From assembly GCA_963702595.1 (NCBI GenBank), contig CAVPDC010000010.1, positions 124,001 to 188,000 of the forward strand: a stretch of 64,000 bases of DNA. Direction: 5' to 3'. The notes beneath the pieces are model-generated. The model made no database searches. It saw only the letters and a list, made by a program, of their open reading frames with translations, and had not been told where the DNA came from. The position numbers and the translations under genes were made by a program. Source of the stretch: JALORV01 sp963702595 (GTDB lineage Bacteria; Pseudomonadota; Gammaproteobacteria; Burkholderiales; Burkholderiaceae_F). Below, one piece after another: positions 42,702 to 51,599 of this stretch (position 1 is the first letter of the stretch; every line of letters begins with the position of its first letter).

Positions 42702-43991
42702 TCAAGCTCCCAGCCGACGCTCCGCGCGAATCACACGCATCACATCCGCCACGGTGAGGAAGGAACCGAAGGCGAGAATTCTATCATCGGCACCTGCGTG
42801 GTCCCGCGCGTAGGCGTAGGCGTCGGCGACGGAATCGTGTTCGGTCACCGATGGCGGCGTCGGTCCGCCGACCATGCGACGCACGATCGCCGCAGTTTCG
42901 GCCGCGGACGAGCCGCGCGGGCCAGATGTGGAGCCGATGTGCCAGTGGTCGACACGCGCGCCCAGCCTGGCGACCACGCCGCCGATGTCCTTGTCGCGCA
43001 GCATGCCAAACACCGCATGCGTGTCGGGGAAGAAGCCCATGTTGTCGAGGTTGTCGGCCAGAACCGCGGCCGCATGCGGGTTGTGCGCCACATCGAGGAT
43101 CGTCGTCGGCCGACCGGGCAGCACCTGGAATCGCGCCGGGAGTTCAACGGTCAAGAGACCGTGTCGTACGGCCTGCTGCGACACCGGAAGCCGGTCCTCG
43201 AGCGCCTCCAGCGCCGCCAGCGCGCCTGAAGCATTCAACAGCTGGTTCGCACCGCGCAACGCCGGATACGGCAGGCCGCTGCGGCGGCGCTGACGTCCGC
43301 CGTAAGCCCACTGCTGGCGGTCACCCTGGTAGTTGAAGTCGCTGCCAAAGCGCCAGAGATCCGCCCCGATCGCCCGCGCATGGTCGAGCAGCGACTGCGG
43401 TGGATGCGGATCGCTGCAGATCGCCGGCCGGTCGGGACGGTAGATATGGGCCTTCTCGAAACCGATCTCTTCACGCGTCGGGCCGAGGTAGTCCATGTGG
43501 TCCAGGTCGACCGAGGTGACGATCGATACGTCGGCATTGATCAGGTTGACGGCGTCGAGCCGTCCTCCGAGCCCGACCTCCAGCACAGCGGCGTCGAGCC
43601 GTGCCGCCGCGAACAAGCGCAGGATCGCGAGCGTCGTGAACTCGAAGTAGGTCAGTGACACCTCGCCCCGCGCCGCCTCGACCGCCTCGAACTGCTCAAC
43701 CAGCATCGCATCGGAAACATCAGCGCCCCCGACGCGTGCTCGTTCGTTGAAGTCAAGCAGGTGCGGCGACGTGTAAAGCGCCGTGCGATATCCGCTAGCG
43801 CGCAGGATGCTTTCCAGCATCGCGCACGTCGACCCCTTGCCGTTCGTTCCGCCGACGACAATCGTCGGAGCGTCGAGTCTCAGCGCCAGCCGGTCCGCGA
43901 CGACCCGGACGCGATCCAGGCCGAGGTCGATGCCCTTCGGGTGCAGGCGCTCGAGGCGTTCGAGCCAGGCCGCAAGCGAAAGCGTTGTCAA
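42702..43991 (-). CDS. folC: FolC, dihydrofolate synthase/folylpolyglutamate synthase
   Basis: A 429-residue Mur-ligase-fold enzyme. The P-loop is GGTNGKGSTC (about 47-56), followed by TSPHLLDFNERARV, EVGLGGRLDAVN, DLDHMDYLG and the C-terminal ILDVAHNPHAA. It adds glutamate to dihydropteroate and to folates. It is the gene upstream of dedD, 20 bases away, and lies 43 bases downstream of accD. Confidence 0.95.
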   Translation of the reverse strand: MTTLSLAAWLERLERLHPKGIDLGLDRVRVVADRLALRLDAPTIVVGGTNGKGSTCAMLESILRASGYRTALYTSPHLLDFNERARVGGADVSDAMLVEQFEAVEAARGEVSLTYFEFTTLAILRLFAAARLDAAVLEVGLGGRLDAVNLINADVSIVTSVDLDHMDYLGPTREEIGFEKAHIYRPDRPAICSDPHPPQSLLDHARAIGADLWRFGSDFNYQGDRQQWAYGGRQRRRSGLPYPALRGANQLLNASGALAALEALEDRLPVSQQAVRHGLLTVELPARFQVLPGRPTTILDVAHNPHAAAVLADNLDNMGFFPDTHAVFGMLRDKDIGGVVARLGARVDHWHIGSTSGPRGSSAAETAAIVRRMVGGPTPPSVTEHDSVADAYAYARDHAGADDRILAFGSFLTVADVMRVIRAERRLGA

Positions 43992-44034
43992 GAAGTGCTA
44001 TGCCCGGCCCCGACGGAGCCGGCTCCCCTGAACG

Positions 44035-44907
44035 TCAGCTGATCGCGTCGGCCGGCTGCCGCAGCAGCAGCGCCAGCAGGCGAGCGATCTCGTCACGCAT
44101 CTCGCGGCGATCGATGATCATGTCGATCGCGCCCTTTGTCAGCAGGAACTCCGCACGCTGGAACCCTTCCGGCAATTTCTCGCGCACCGTCTGCTCGATC
44201 ACACGCGGGCCGGCGAATCCGATCAGGGCCTTCGGCTCGGCGATGACGACATCTCCCATGAACGCGAAGCTGGCTGAGACTCCGCCCATGGTCGGATCGG
44301 CCAGCACCGAAACAAACGGCAGCTTCGCTTCGGCCAGGCGCGCGATCATCGCCGTCGTCTTCGCCATCTGAAACAGTGAAAGCAGCCCTTCCTGCATGCG
44401 CGCACCGCCGGTGGACGTGATGCAAATGAACGGCACCTTCTGCTCGATCGCGGTATCGACGCCGCGCACAAAGCGTTCGCCCACGACGGAGCCCATCGAA
44501 CCGCCCATGAACTGAAACTCAAAGCAGGCGACCACCACAGGAACCGCGCGGATCGCGCCACCCATGACGACGAGCGCGTCGGTCTCTCCGGTTTCCTCCA
44601 TGGCCTCGCGCAGACGTTCAGTGTACTTGCGGCTGTCCTTGAACTTGAGGGCATCGACGGGCACGACTTCCTGCCCGATTTCGTAACGGCCTTCGGCGTC
44701 CATCAACCCATCGAGCCGCGGCCGCGCACCGATGCGCAGATGATGGGCGCATTTCGGGCACACCATCAGTGTCTTCTCGAGTTCCGCGCTGTAAAGCACC
44801 GCCTCGCAGCCGGGACACTTGGTCCACAGGCCCTCGGGGACAACCTTGCGCGTGGAGCCTTCTTCCCGCTTGATGCGCGGCGGAAGGATCTTGTCGATCC
44901 AGCTCAT
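44035..44907 (-). CDS. accD: AccD, acetyl-CoA carboxylase carboxyltransferase beta subunit
   Basis: The start at 44907 has GGAGG six bases upstream and gives MSWIDKILPP. The 290-residue protein has the N-terminal zinc ribbon Cys31, Cys34, Cys50, Cys53 (CPGCEAV, VCPKCAHH) and the carboxyltransferase core (SKYTERL-like SRKYTERLREAM, VVACFEFQFMGGSMGSVVGE, SGGARMQEGL-like TGGARMQEGLLSLFQMAK). With AccA it makes malonyl-CoA. It lies 55 bases downstream of trpA. Confidence 0.97.
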   Translation of the reverse strand: MSWIDKILPPRIKREEGSTRKVVPEGLWTKCPGCEAVLYSAELEKTLMVCPKCAHHLRIGARPRLDGLMDAEGRYEIGQEVVPVDALKFKDSRKYTERLREAMEETGETDALVVMGGAIRAVPVVVACFEFQFMGGSMGSVVGERFVRGVDTAIEQKVPFICITSTGGARMQEGLLSLFQMAKTTAMIARLAEAKLPFVSVLADPTMGGVSASFAFMGDVVIAEPKALIGFAGPRVIEQTVREKLPEGFQRAEFLLTKGAIDMIIDRREMRDEIARLLALLLRQPADAIS

Positions 44908-44962
44908 CGGCAACCTCCGGACGACGTCATGCGGATCAGCCCGCGGAAAAGGCTCGACATCT

Positions 44963-45781
44963 TCATGCGGCCGCGCGGATCTTCATGGCGTCGAGCGCCT
45001 GGCGAAACCCCGCGACCAGCGCCTCCACGGCCTCGACAGCACGCTCGCGCGGCACCGCTTCCATTTCCTCGATCAGCCGCGAACCGATGACGACCGCATC
45101 GGCAATCTGCGCCACCGCGACGGCACTCGCCGCATCGCGGATGCCGAACCCGACACCGACAGGAACCTCGGTGTGCCGGCGTATCAGCGGCAGCTTGGCC
45201 GCCACGCTGGCAACGTCGAGATGACCGGCCCCGGTAATGCCCTTCAGGCTGACGTAGTACAGGTAGCCGGACGCATGGCGCGCCACCTCCTCGATGCGTG
45301 CGTCGGTCGAGGTCGGCGCCAGCAGGAAGATCGGATCGATTCCTGCCGCGCGCATGGTTGCGGCAAACTCGGCGCACTCCTCCGGCGGATAGTCGACGAC
45401 AAGCACGCCGTCGACTCCGGCGGCGCGCGCCGCTTCAGCGAACTCGCTGCGACCCATGCGTTCGATCGGATTGGCGTAGCCCATCAGCACGACCGGCATG
45501 GCGGTGTCGGTCTGCCGGAACTGGCGCACGAACTCGATCGTCTGCCGCAGCCCGACGCCGTTCCTGATCGCGCGCTCGGTCGCACGCTGGATTACCGGAC
45601 CATCGGCCATCGGATCGGAAAATGGAACCCCGAGTTCGATGACATCGGCTCCTGCGCGCGCCAGCGCCAGCATCAGCGGCACCGTGAGTTCGGCCGATGG
45701 ATCACCGGCCGCGATGTACGGAATCAGGCCTTTCCGGCTTGCGGCTTTCAGATCCGCAAAGCGCCTGGCGATGCGCGACAT
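44963..45781 (-). CDS. trpA: Tryptophan synthase alpha chain
   Basis: The start at 45781 has GGAGG seven bases upstream. The 272-residue TIM barrel shows the catalytic acids in ADVIELGVPFSDPMADGP, the VLMGYANPI strand, YYVSLKGITGAG and GVGFGIRDAAS. It cleaves indole-glycerol phosphate and passes indole to TrpB. Its start overlaps the stop of the corrected trpB frame (TGATG). Confidence 0.96.
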   Translation of the reverse strand: MSRIARRFADLKAASRKGLIPYIAAGDPSAELTVPLMLALARAGADVIELGVPFSDPMADGPVIQRATERAIRNGVGLRQTIEFVRQFRQTDTAMPVVLMGYANPIERMGRSEFAEAARAAGVDGVLVVDYPPEECAEFAATMRAAGIDPIFLLAPTSTDARIEEVARHASGYLYYVSLKGITGAGHLDVASVAAKLPLIRRHTEVPVGVGFGIRDAASAVAVAQIADAVVIGSRLIEEMEAVPRERAVEAVEALVAGFRQALDAMKIRAAA

Positions 45782-47030
45782 CAGGCTTTCCTCCGATAGG
45801 CGAGTGTGGCCTCGCGGCAGGATGCGCGGCAGAAGAATTCCAGGCCACTCGCTTCCGCGACGATGTGCAGGTCCTTGTCGCCCCGACCCGAGAGATTCAC
45901 CAGCAGCACTTGTCACGCGGCAGCGTCGGCGCGAGCTTTGCGGCATACGCCAGCGCGTGGCTCGACTCCAGCGCGGGAATGATCCCTTCGATCCGGCAGC
46001 AGTCGTGGAACGCCTTCAGCGCTTCCTCGTCGGTCGCACCGACATACTCGGCCCGGCCGCTGTCCTTCAGCCATGCATGCTCGGGCCCGACGCCCGGATA
46101 GTCGAGTCCCGCGCTCACCGAGTGCGTTTCGGTGATCTGGCCGTTCTCGTCCTGCAGCAGGTAGCTGCGGTTACCGTGCAGCACGCCCGGCGTTCCGCGC
46201 TGCAGGCTGGCGGCGTGGCGCATCGTTGTCAGCCCCTCGCCAGCGGCCTCGACGCCAACCAGCTTCACCTGCTCGTGCGGGATGTAGTCGTAGAAGATGC
46301 CCATCGCGTTGCTGCCGCCGCCCACGCAGGCGATCACATAGTCAGGCTGCCGCCCGACCATCTCGGGCATCTGCCACAGGCACTCCTTGCCGACGACCGA
46401 ATTGAAGTCGCGCACCATCATCGGGTACGGATGCGGTCCGGCGACGGTGCCGATGATGTAAAACGTGTTCTCGACGTGGGTCACCCAGTCGCGCATCGCT
46501 TCGTTCAGCGCATCCTTCAGCGTGCGCGAACCGCTCTCGACGGGCACGACCTCGGCGCCCAGCAGTTTCATGCGATACACGTTGGCCGCCTGGCGACCGA
46601 CGTCTTCGCTCCCCATGTACACGACGCACTTCATGCCGTAGCGCGCCGCGACAGTCGCCGTGGCCACGCCATGCTGTCCGGCGCCAGTTTCCGCGATCAC
46701 ACGCGGCTTGCCCATGCGCCGGGCGAGCAGCGCCTGACCGATCGTGTTGTTCACCTTGTGCGCGCCGGTGTGATTCAGGTCCTCGCGCTTGAGATAGATC
46801 TGCGCACCGCCCAGTTCTTGGCTCCAGCGCCGGGCATGGTAGATCGGGCTCGGGCGGCCGACATAGTGCTTGAGTTCACTGCGAAACTCGGCGACGAACT
46901 CCGGATCGTTCTGATACTTCGCGTACGCATCGCGCAGTTCCTCGAGCGCGTGCATCAGTGTTTCGGCGACGAACACGCCGCCGTACGGTCCGAAATGGCC
47001 GCGTTGGTCTGGCAGGTCGTAGGGCTTCAT
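45781..47030 (-). CDS. trpB: Tryptophan synthase beta chain with a 3'-terminal frameshift
   Basis: The frame from 47030 encodes TrpB with PLP Lys92 (HTGAHKVNN), VETGAGQHG-like AETGAGQHGVATATV and GGGSNAMG. It stops early at 45897 after LPRDKCCW. One base over, the expected end VLLVNLSGRGDKDLHIVAEASGL is found. It continues for 19 more residues to TGA 45781-45783, overlapping trpA as expected. Inserting one G near 45910 (ACAAGTGC to ACAAGGTGC) restores it, giving about 416 residues. If the shift is real, the protein lacks its last strand and helix and may be unstable. The start overlaps trpF by four bases. Confidence 0.92.
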
Positions 47031-47659
47031 GCAGATAGGGCCTGGTCGGCGGCCCGGATGGCCGCGATGAATTGGTTCATGCGCACTGAGTTCTTCAGTC
47101 CTGGAGCATCTTCGACGCCGCTGCTGACATCGACGGCATAGGGCCGAACGCGCCGTATCGCATCGCCGACATTGCCCGGCACGAGGCCTCCGGCCAGCAC
47201 CAGCGGCTTCGAACGCCGCAAAGGAATGCGGTTCCAGTCGAACGTGCTGCCACTGCCACCATAACCGGCCGACGGTGCATCGAGCAGCATCGCCGCCGCC
47301 GACGGGAAATGGCGCTCGGAGTCTAACAAATCGACTCCCTCTTCCATCCGCAGCGCTCGAACGTACGGGTGCCCGTAGCGGCTGCAGGCCGCCTCGTGCT
47401 CATCGCCGTGGAACTGCAACAGGGCGTTTGGGACGGCGGCCAGCGCATCCTCGATGAGGTCGGACGGTGCGTTGACGAACAACAACACCGGAGTGACAAA
47501 GGGCGGCAGGCCCCGAGTCAGGGGACGCAGGCGAGCCGGCGCGACATGGCGCGGGCTCTTGGCATAGCAGTTGAAGCCCAGCGCATCGGCACCGGCGGCA
47601 ACCGCCGCCTCGACATCGGCCTCACGCGTCAGGCCGCAGATCTTGATCCGTGTTCGCAT
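47027..47659 (-). CDS. trpF: Phosphoribosylanthranilate isomerase
   Basis: A 210-residue TIM barrel starting MRTRIKICGLTREADVEAA, with the catalytic Cys in KICGL and Asp in AVDVSSGVEDAPGLK. LQFHGDE and VLAGGLVPGNV complete the family pattern. It isomerises phosphoribosylanthranilate in tryptophan synthesis. The first 38 bases overlap the 3' end of truA, and the last four overlap trpB. Confidence 0.96.
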   Translation of the reverse strand: MRTRIKICGLTREADVEAAVAAGADALGFNCYAKSPRHVAPARLRPLTRGLPPFVTPVLLFVNAPSDLIEDALAAVPNALLQFHGDEHEAACSRYGHPYVRALRMEEGVDLLDSERHFPSAAAMLLDAPSAGYGGSGSTFDWNRIPLRRSKPLVLAGGLVPGNVGDAIRRVRPYAVDVSSGVEDAPGLKNSVRMNQFIAAIRAADQALSA

Positions 47660-48440
47660 TCAACCAGTGCGGGACCAAGGCCCCGGGCAACGGCAAGTCG
47701 AATCGGTCATCGTACTCGACCCGGGCGAGGTAAAGGCCTTCCGCCCCGAGCGTCGGCGCGGCACGAGTGCGGTCGCGCGCCGCAAGCAGTTCAACGATCC
47801 AGTCGGGCGTGTGGCGCCCGGTGCCGACGTAGACCAGGGCTCCCACGATGTTTCGCACCATGTGGTGCAGGAAGGCATTGGCGGTCGTGCTTACACGAAT
47901 CCAACGCCCGAACCTTCGCACCGAGAGTTCGTGCAATTCGCGTACCGGCGAAGCGGCCTGGCACTCGGCCGCGCGGAACGAGCTGAAGTCGTGCGTCCCG
48001 AGCAGATGGTTGGCGGCGCGTTGCATCGCGGCTTCGTCGAGCGACCGAACGATCCAGGTCGCGCGCCCATGAGCAAGTGGCGATCGGACCGCGTCGTTCA
48101 AGATCCAGTAGTCGTACCGCCGACGCCGCGCCGCAAAGCGCGCGTTGAAGTCTTCCGGCACGACGCGCGCCCAGCGCACCGCAACGGCGGGAGGAAGAAA
48201 GCGATTGGCGCCGCGCACCCATGCAGTCAGGGGTCGCTCGGCGCTCGTGTCGAAATGAATGACCTGATCGAGCGCATGTACGCCAGCGTCCGTGCGTCCG
48301 GCGCAGATCGTCGAGACAGTGCCGCCCGCAATTTCCGCCAGGGCACGCTCGACAGCGTCCTGCACCGAACGGCCGTCCGCCTGGGTCTGCCAGCCGTTGA
48401 AGCTGGCGCCGTCATACTCGATGCCGAGCGCGATGCGCAC
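47622..48440 (-). CDS. truA: TruA, tRNA pseudouridine(38-40) synthase
   Basis: The GTG at 48440 gives VRIALGIEYDGASFNGWQ, the normal TruA N-terminus, with a GGGGCG ribosome site. A TTG at 48488 overlapping the fimV stop is an alternative. The catalytic Asp lies in CAGRTDAGVHA (Asp51 in this numbering). Further motifs are NRFLPPAVAV, RRRYDYWI, HDFSSFRAAEC and HHMVRNIVGALVYVG. The enzyme modifies the anticodon arm of many tRNAs. The 3' end overlaps trpF by 38 bases. Confidence 0.93.
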   Translation of the reverse strand: MRIALGIEYDGASFNGWQTQADGRSVQDAVERALAEIAGGTVSTICAGRTDAGVHALDQVIHFDTSAERPLTAWVRGANRFLPPAVAVRWARVVPEDFNARFAARRRRYDYWILNDAVRSPLAHGRATWIVRSLDEAAMQRAANHLLGTHDFSSFRAAECQAASPVRELHELSVRRFGRWIRVSTTANAFLHHMVRNIVGALVYVGTGRHTPDWIVELLAARDRTRAAPTLGAEGLYLARVEYDDRFDLPLPGALVPHWLNANTDQDLRPDA

Positions 48441-48484
48441 GGGATGCGCCCCGAGGCGGCCCGGCGGGCTTTCGCCCGCCGCGT

Positions 48485-50128
48485 TCAACCTTCGATCTGC
48501 TTGATCAGTTCAACGGCGGCCTGACGTTGCTCGCGCGTGCCGTCGCGCATCACTTCGTCCAGCAGTTCACGCGCCCCGTCCTTCACCCCCAGGTCGATAT
48601 ACCCGCGGGCGAGGTCGAGCTTGGTGGCCATCTGCTGTGCCAGCGCGCTGCCGGGTTCGGTCTCGCCCCGCTTCGTTGTCGGGTTGAGGCTGACCGCGGA
48701 CAGGTCGAAGTCGATCAGCGGCACCGTGGCCTGGTCCGTGTTGGCTGTCAGGCGCTGGGCCTGTTCGTCGGGCAGAGCCCCGATATCGGCGGTCACGGGC
48801 TGCTTCTTGCCGATGACGGTCGGACGCGACAGTGCTTCAGTGGTCACCGGCGTCGGCATCTTGGTCGACGGAATGTTCAGGTCGAGGTCCGGAATCAGGC
48901 CGGCACCGGTCGCAGTCGGCTGCATCACCGGCGACGTTGGTGGCAAGGCGATGCCCAGGTCGGCGAGTACCGGCGGCTCGGTGCGGCCCACCGGACTGGT
49001 TGGCTTGAATCCGAAGTCCATTTCCGTCGGGCGCGTCGGCGCATCGAGCGTCGGCATCTTCGTCGGCGGATCGAGGTTCATCTTGGTGGGACCAAGATCG
49101 AAATCGAGCGACGCGAAATCGGGCGCCGCTGCAGCAGCCGGGGCAGGCGGAGTCAGGCCCGTGGTCGGCTGCCCACCTGGCAGGGTCGCGCGGAACTGCG
49201 TCGTCGGCGCCGACGTCGTCATCGGTCCAGACATCTTGGTGTCAGCCGGCATCTTCGTATCACCGACGGACATCGTCGTATCGGCGCCGGTCATGCGGGT
49301 GTCGACGACCATCTTGGTCAGCGGAGGAGCGTTGCCTCCGGCGTCCATGACGGAATCGGCGCCACGCAGCCCACCGAGATCGAGACCGGACGTCGGGCTA
49401 CCGCCCAGCGTCGAGGGGCCACGTCCCTTGGTGTTCGGATCGAGACGGAAGCCCGTGGTCGGCCCGCGGCCAACCGTATCGGGCGCTGCACCGGCAAACA
49501 TCGGATGGTTCGGATCGACCGCGTGGCCGAGCTTGATGGCTTTTTCCCAGTCCTCGCCGGCTCCACCGGTACGGTCGCGCAGATCTTCGATCATCGCCAT
49601 GAACGATGCCTTGTCGCCGCGTCGCGAGAAAATCTCGAGCAACTTGACGCGGACCGCATGGCGATCGGGCTGCATGCGCAGCGCTTCCTTGAGGATGTCC
49701 TCGGCCTGCTCTTCGCGACCGTAGGCGATGTACACATCGGCCTCGGCGACGGGATCGACCTCGTTCGAGTCGAGCTGCGAAGCGGCTGGGATGAAGCTCG
49801 AGTTGAAAGTGCTGGTGCCGGTATCGACGCTCTGGCCACCGGTGGCGCCAAACAGCGAATTGGCTTGAAGCCCTTCCTCGGTGTCCTTGAACTTGCTGCT
49901 GCCTTCGGCCTTGCGCTTGCGATACCAGCTCCAGCCGAAGAGACCCGCCAGCAGCGCGACGATGCCCGCCAGGCCAAGCTGCGTCGTAGTGTTGCCGAGC
50001 AGGTCATCCATGAAGCCCGGCTCTTCCGCCGGCGGCGGTGGGGGCGGTGCCGCTTTCTTGACGGGTGCTGGTGCAGGTGCCGGAGCGGCGGCAACCGGCG
50101 CCTCGGCCTTGGTAGCTTCGGCCTTCAT
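48485..50128 (-). CDS. fimV: FimV C-terminal part (membrane segment and TPR/FimV-C domains)
   Basis: This 547-residue frame continues FimV after a frameshift near 50148. It begins at an ATG four bases after the stop of the N-terminal part, so re-initiation is possible. It has a membrane helix (TQLGLAGIVALLAGLFGWSWYRKRK, about 40-64). Next comes the cytoplasmic TPR-like region (AEADVYIAYGREEQAEDILKEAL), a long linker with repeated T-K-M units (DTKMPADTKM, PTKMNLDPPTKMPTL), and the conserved FimV C-terminal domain (KLDLARGYIDLGVKDGARELLDEV). FimV scaffolds polar type IV pilus and secretion functions. Alone, this half would lack a signal peptide. Confidence 0.85.
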   Translation of the reverse strand: MKAEATKAEAPVAAAPAPAPAPVKKAAPPPPPPAEEPGFMDDLLGNTTTQLGLAGIVALLAGLFGWSWYRKRKAEGSSKFKDTEEGLQANSLFGATGGQSVDTGTSTFNSSFIPAASQLDSNEVDPVAEADVYIAYGREEQAEDILKEALRMQPDRHAVRVKLLEIFSRRGDKASFMAMIEDLRDRTGGAGEDWEKAIKLGHAVDPNHPMFAGAAPDTVGRGPTTGFRLDPNTKGRGPSTLGGSPTSGLDLGGLRGADSVMDAGGNAPPLTKMVVDTRMTGADTTMSVGDTKMPADTKMSGPMTTSAPTTQFRATLPGGQPTTGLTPPAPAAAAAPDFASLDFDLGPTKMNLDPPTKMPTLDAPTRPTEMDFGFKPTSPVGRTEPPVLADLGIALPPTSPVMQPTATGAGLIPDLDLNIPSTKMPTPVTTEALSRPTVIGKKQPVTADIGALPDEQAQRLTANTDQATVPLIDFDLSAVSLNPTTKRGETEPGSALAQQMATKLDLARGYIDLGVKDGARELLDEVMRDGTREQRQAAVELIKQIEG

Positions 50129-50132
50129 GGGC

Positions 50133-51455
50133 TCAGGGCGGCGGCGCGGGGGGCGGCGGTGTCGGCGCCATTGCGGCCGCAACCGGCGCCGGAGTCGGAG
50201 CCGGCGGAGCCACGACCGGGGCGGGCGGCGGCGGCGCGGCGACCGGAGCTGCCTTGGCCTGTTCCGCCTGCTTCTGAGCCTGCGCACCCGCCTTGCTCTG
50301 TACTTCGAGCGCCTTCTGGATCGCGTCGTTGGTTTTCTTCAACTGCGCGGCGCGTTCCTGCTCTTCCTTCAGCGCCCGCTGCTTCGCCGCGGCCTCGTCG
50401 GCCTTCGTGGCGGCCGCAGCCGCGGCCGTAGCCTTGTCATCCGCCTTGGCGATCTTCAGCTGGTCGCCACCTGGCTTTGCGGTTGCGCTGCGGTCTTCGA
50501 CTTTGGTCGTGACCTGACCTCCGCCGGCGGCTGCCGCCGGGGCCTTGGCCACTGGAGCCGCTCCGCCGGCCGCCTGCGCAAGCCGACTGCGATATGCGGC
50601 AAAGTCGGCACTCTGGGCGACGACTTCCCTGCGCGCATCGGGCGTCGATACTCCAGCCGCCTCGGCGTCGCTGGGGATCGAGAGCTGCGCGCCGGCACGC
50701 AGCAGATTCATATTGTTATTGATGAAGGCTTCGGGATTCGCGCGGAAGAGTGCGACCAGCATCTGGTCCAGCGATGCCGCGCTGCGGTTCTGGTTGGCGA
50801 TCTTGCCGAGCGTATCGCCCGACTTGACGGTGTAACTGCCGCCCGAGGCGGTCGACGGCGCCGGTGCAGCCTTCGGCGCAGGCGCGGGGATCGGGGCCGG
50901 GGCCGGGGCGGCCGCCATCGGCGCAGTCGGGGCCGGGGCCGGCGCGGCAGCTCGCGGGGCTGGCATGGGTGGCACGGGCGCGGCGGCGACCGGCGCCGGT
51001 GGCGCGGCAGGCGCCACGATGTCGGGCTGCAACTTAAGGGCCGGCGGATCCAGCAGGACGGTGTACTCACGGATCACGCGCCCGGTGGCCCACGTGAGTT
51101 CGATCATCACATCCAGATACGGCTCGTTGACCGGCTGCGCCGAACTGATGCGCACGACATAGTTGCCATCCGAGCGCCGATCGAGTGCAAAGCGCAGGTT
51201 CGTCAGCGCGGCGTTGTATTCGAGGTTAGCGGCCCGGAACGCTGCAGGCGGCGCCAGTCGCACCGCCAGGGTGGGCGCCTCATCGCGACCGACCGAGGTG
51301 ACCTCCAGTTCAGCTCGCAGTGGCTGCCCGAGGCCGGACTGGACGGAAAGGCGACCAAGCCCCGCTGCGTCCACAGCGGGCGACGCCAGCCCGATACCGA
51401 ACGCAAGCGAAAGCGCGCACCACATGGGCGCGCGCGAGAATTTGTCGGATGGCAT
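50133..51455 (-). CDS. fimV: FimV N-terminal part (signal peptide, periplasmic domain, LysM)
   Basis: The start at 51455 follows GGGGGCGG. The 440-residue frame has a signal peptide (ending VDAAG), the FimV N-terminal domain (GLGRLSVQSGLGQPLRAELEV, YEV-like DVMIELTWATGRVIREYTVLLDP), a Pro/Ala linker, a LysM domain at about 205-262 (YTVKSGDTLGKIANQN, NPEAFINNNMNLLRAGAQLSIP), a coiled coil rich in Lys, Ala, Glu and Gln, and a Pro-rich end. It stops at TGA 50133 in a Pro-codon tract with a run of six C. Removing one C would join it to the C-terminal frame. A full FimV would be near 990 residues. Confidence 0.85.
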   Translation of the reverse strand: MPSDKFSRAPMWCALSLAFGIGLASPAVDAAGLGRLSVQSGLGQPLRAELEVTSVGRDEAPTLAVRLAPPAAFRAANLEYNAALTNLRFALDRRSDGNYVVRISSAQPVNEPYLDVMIELTWATGRVIREYTVLLDPPALKLQPDIVAPAAPPAPVAAAPVPPMPAPRAAAPAPAPTAPMAAAPAPAPIPAPAPKAAPAPSTASGGSYTVKSGDTLGKIANQNRSAASLDQMLVALFRANPEAFINNNMNLLRAGAQLSIPSDAEAAGVSTPDARREVVAQSADFAAYRSRLAQAAGGAAPVAKAPAAAAGGGQVTTKVEDRSATAKPGGDQLKIAKADDKATAAAAAATKADEAAAKQRALKEEQERAAQLKKTNDAIQKALEVQSKAGAQAQKQAEQAKAAPVAAPPPPAPVVAPPAPTPAPVAAAMAPTPPPPAPPP

Positions 51456-51599
51456 TCCGCCCCCTGCCTTATCAGAATCGTTTTTCGAACATAACATCAT
51501 GGACTTAGGGCGGCAAGCTTAGAAATAGCCGTAACTCACGCCTTTATGTGAGAAATGGAATCGGACCGTCGTGTGGCCCGCAACACCGACTGCCGTATG

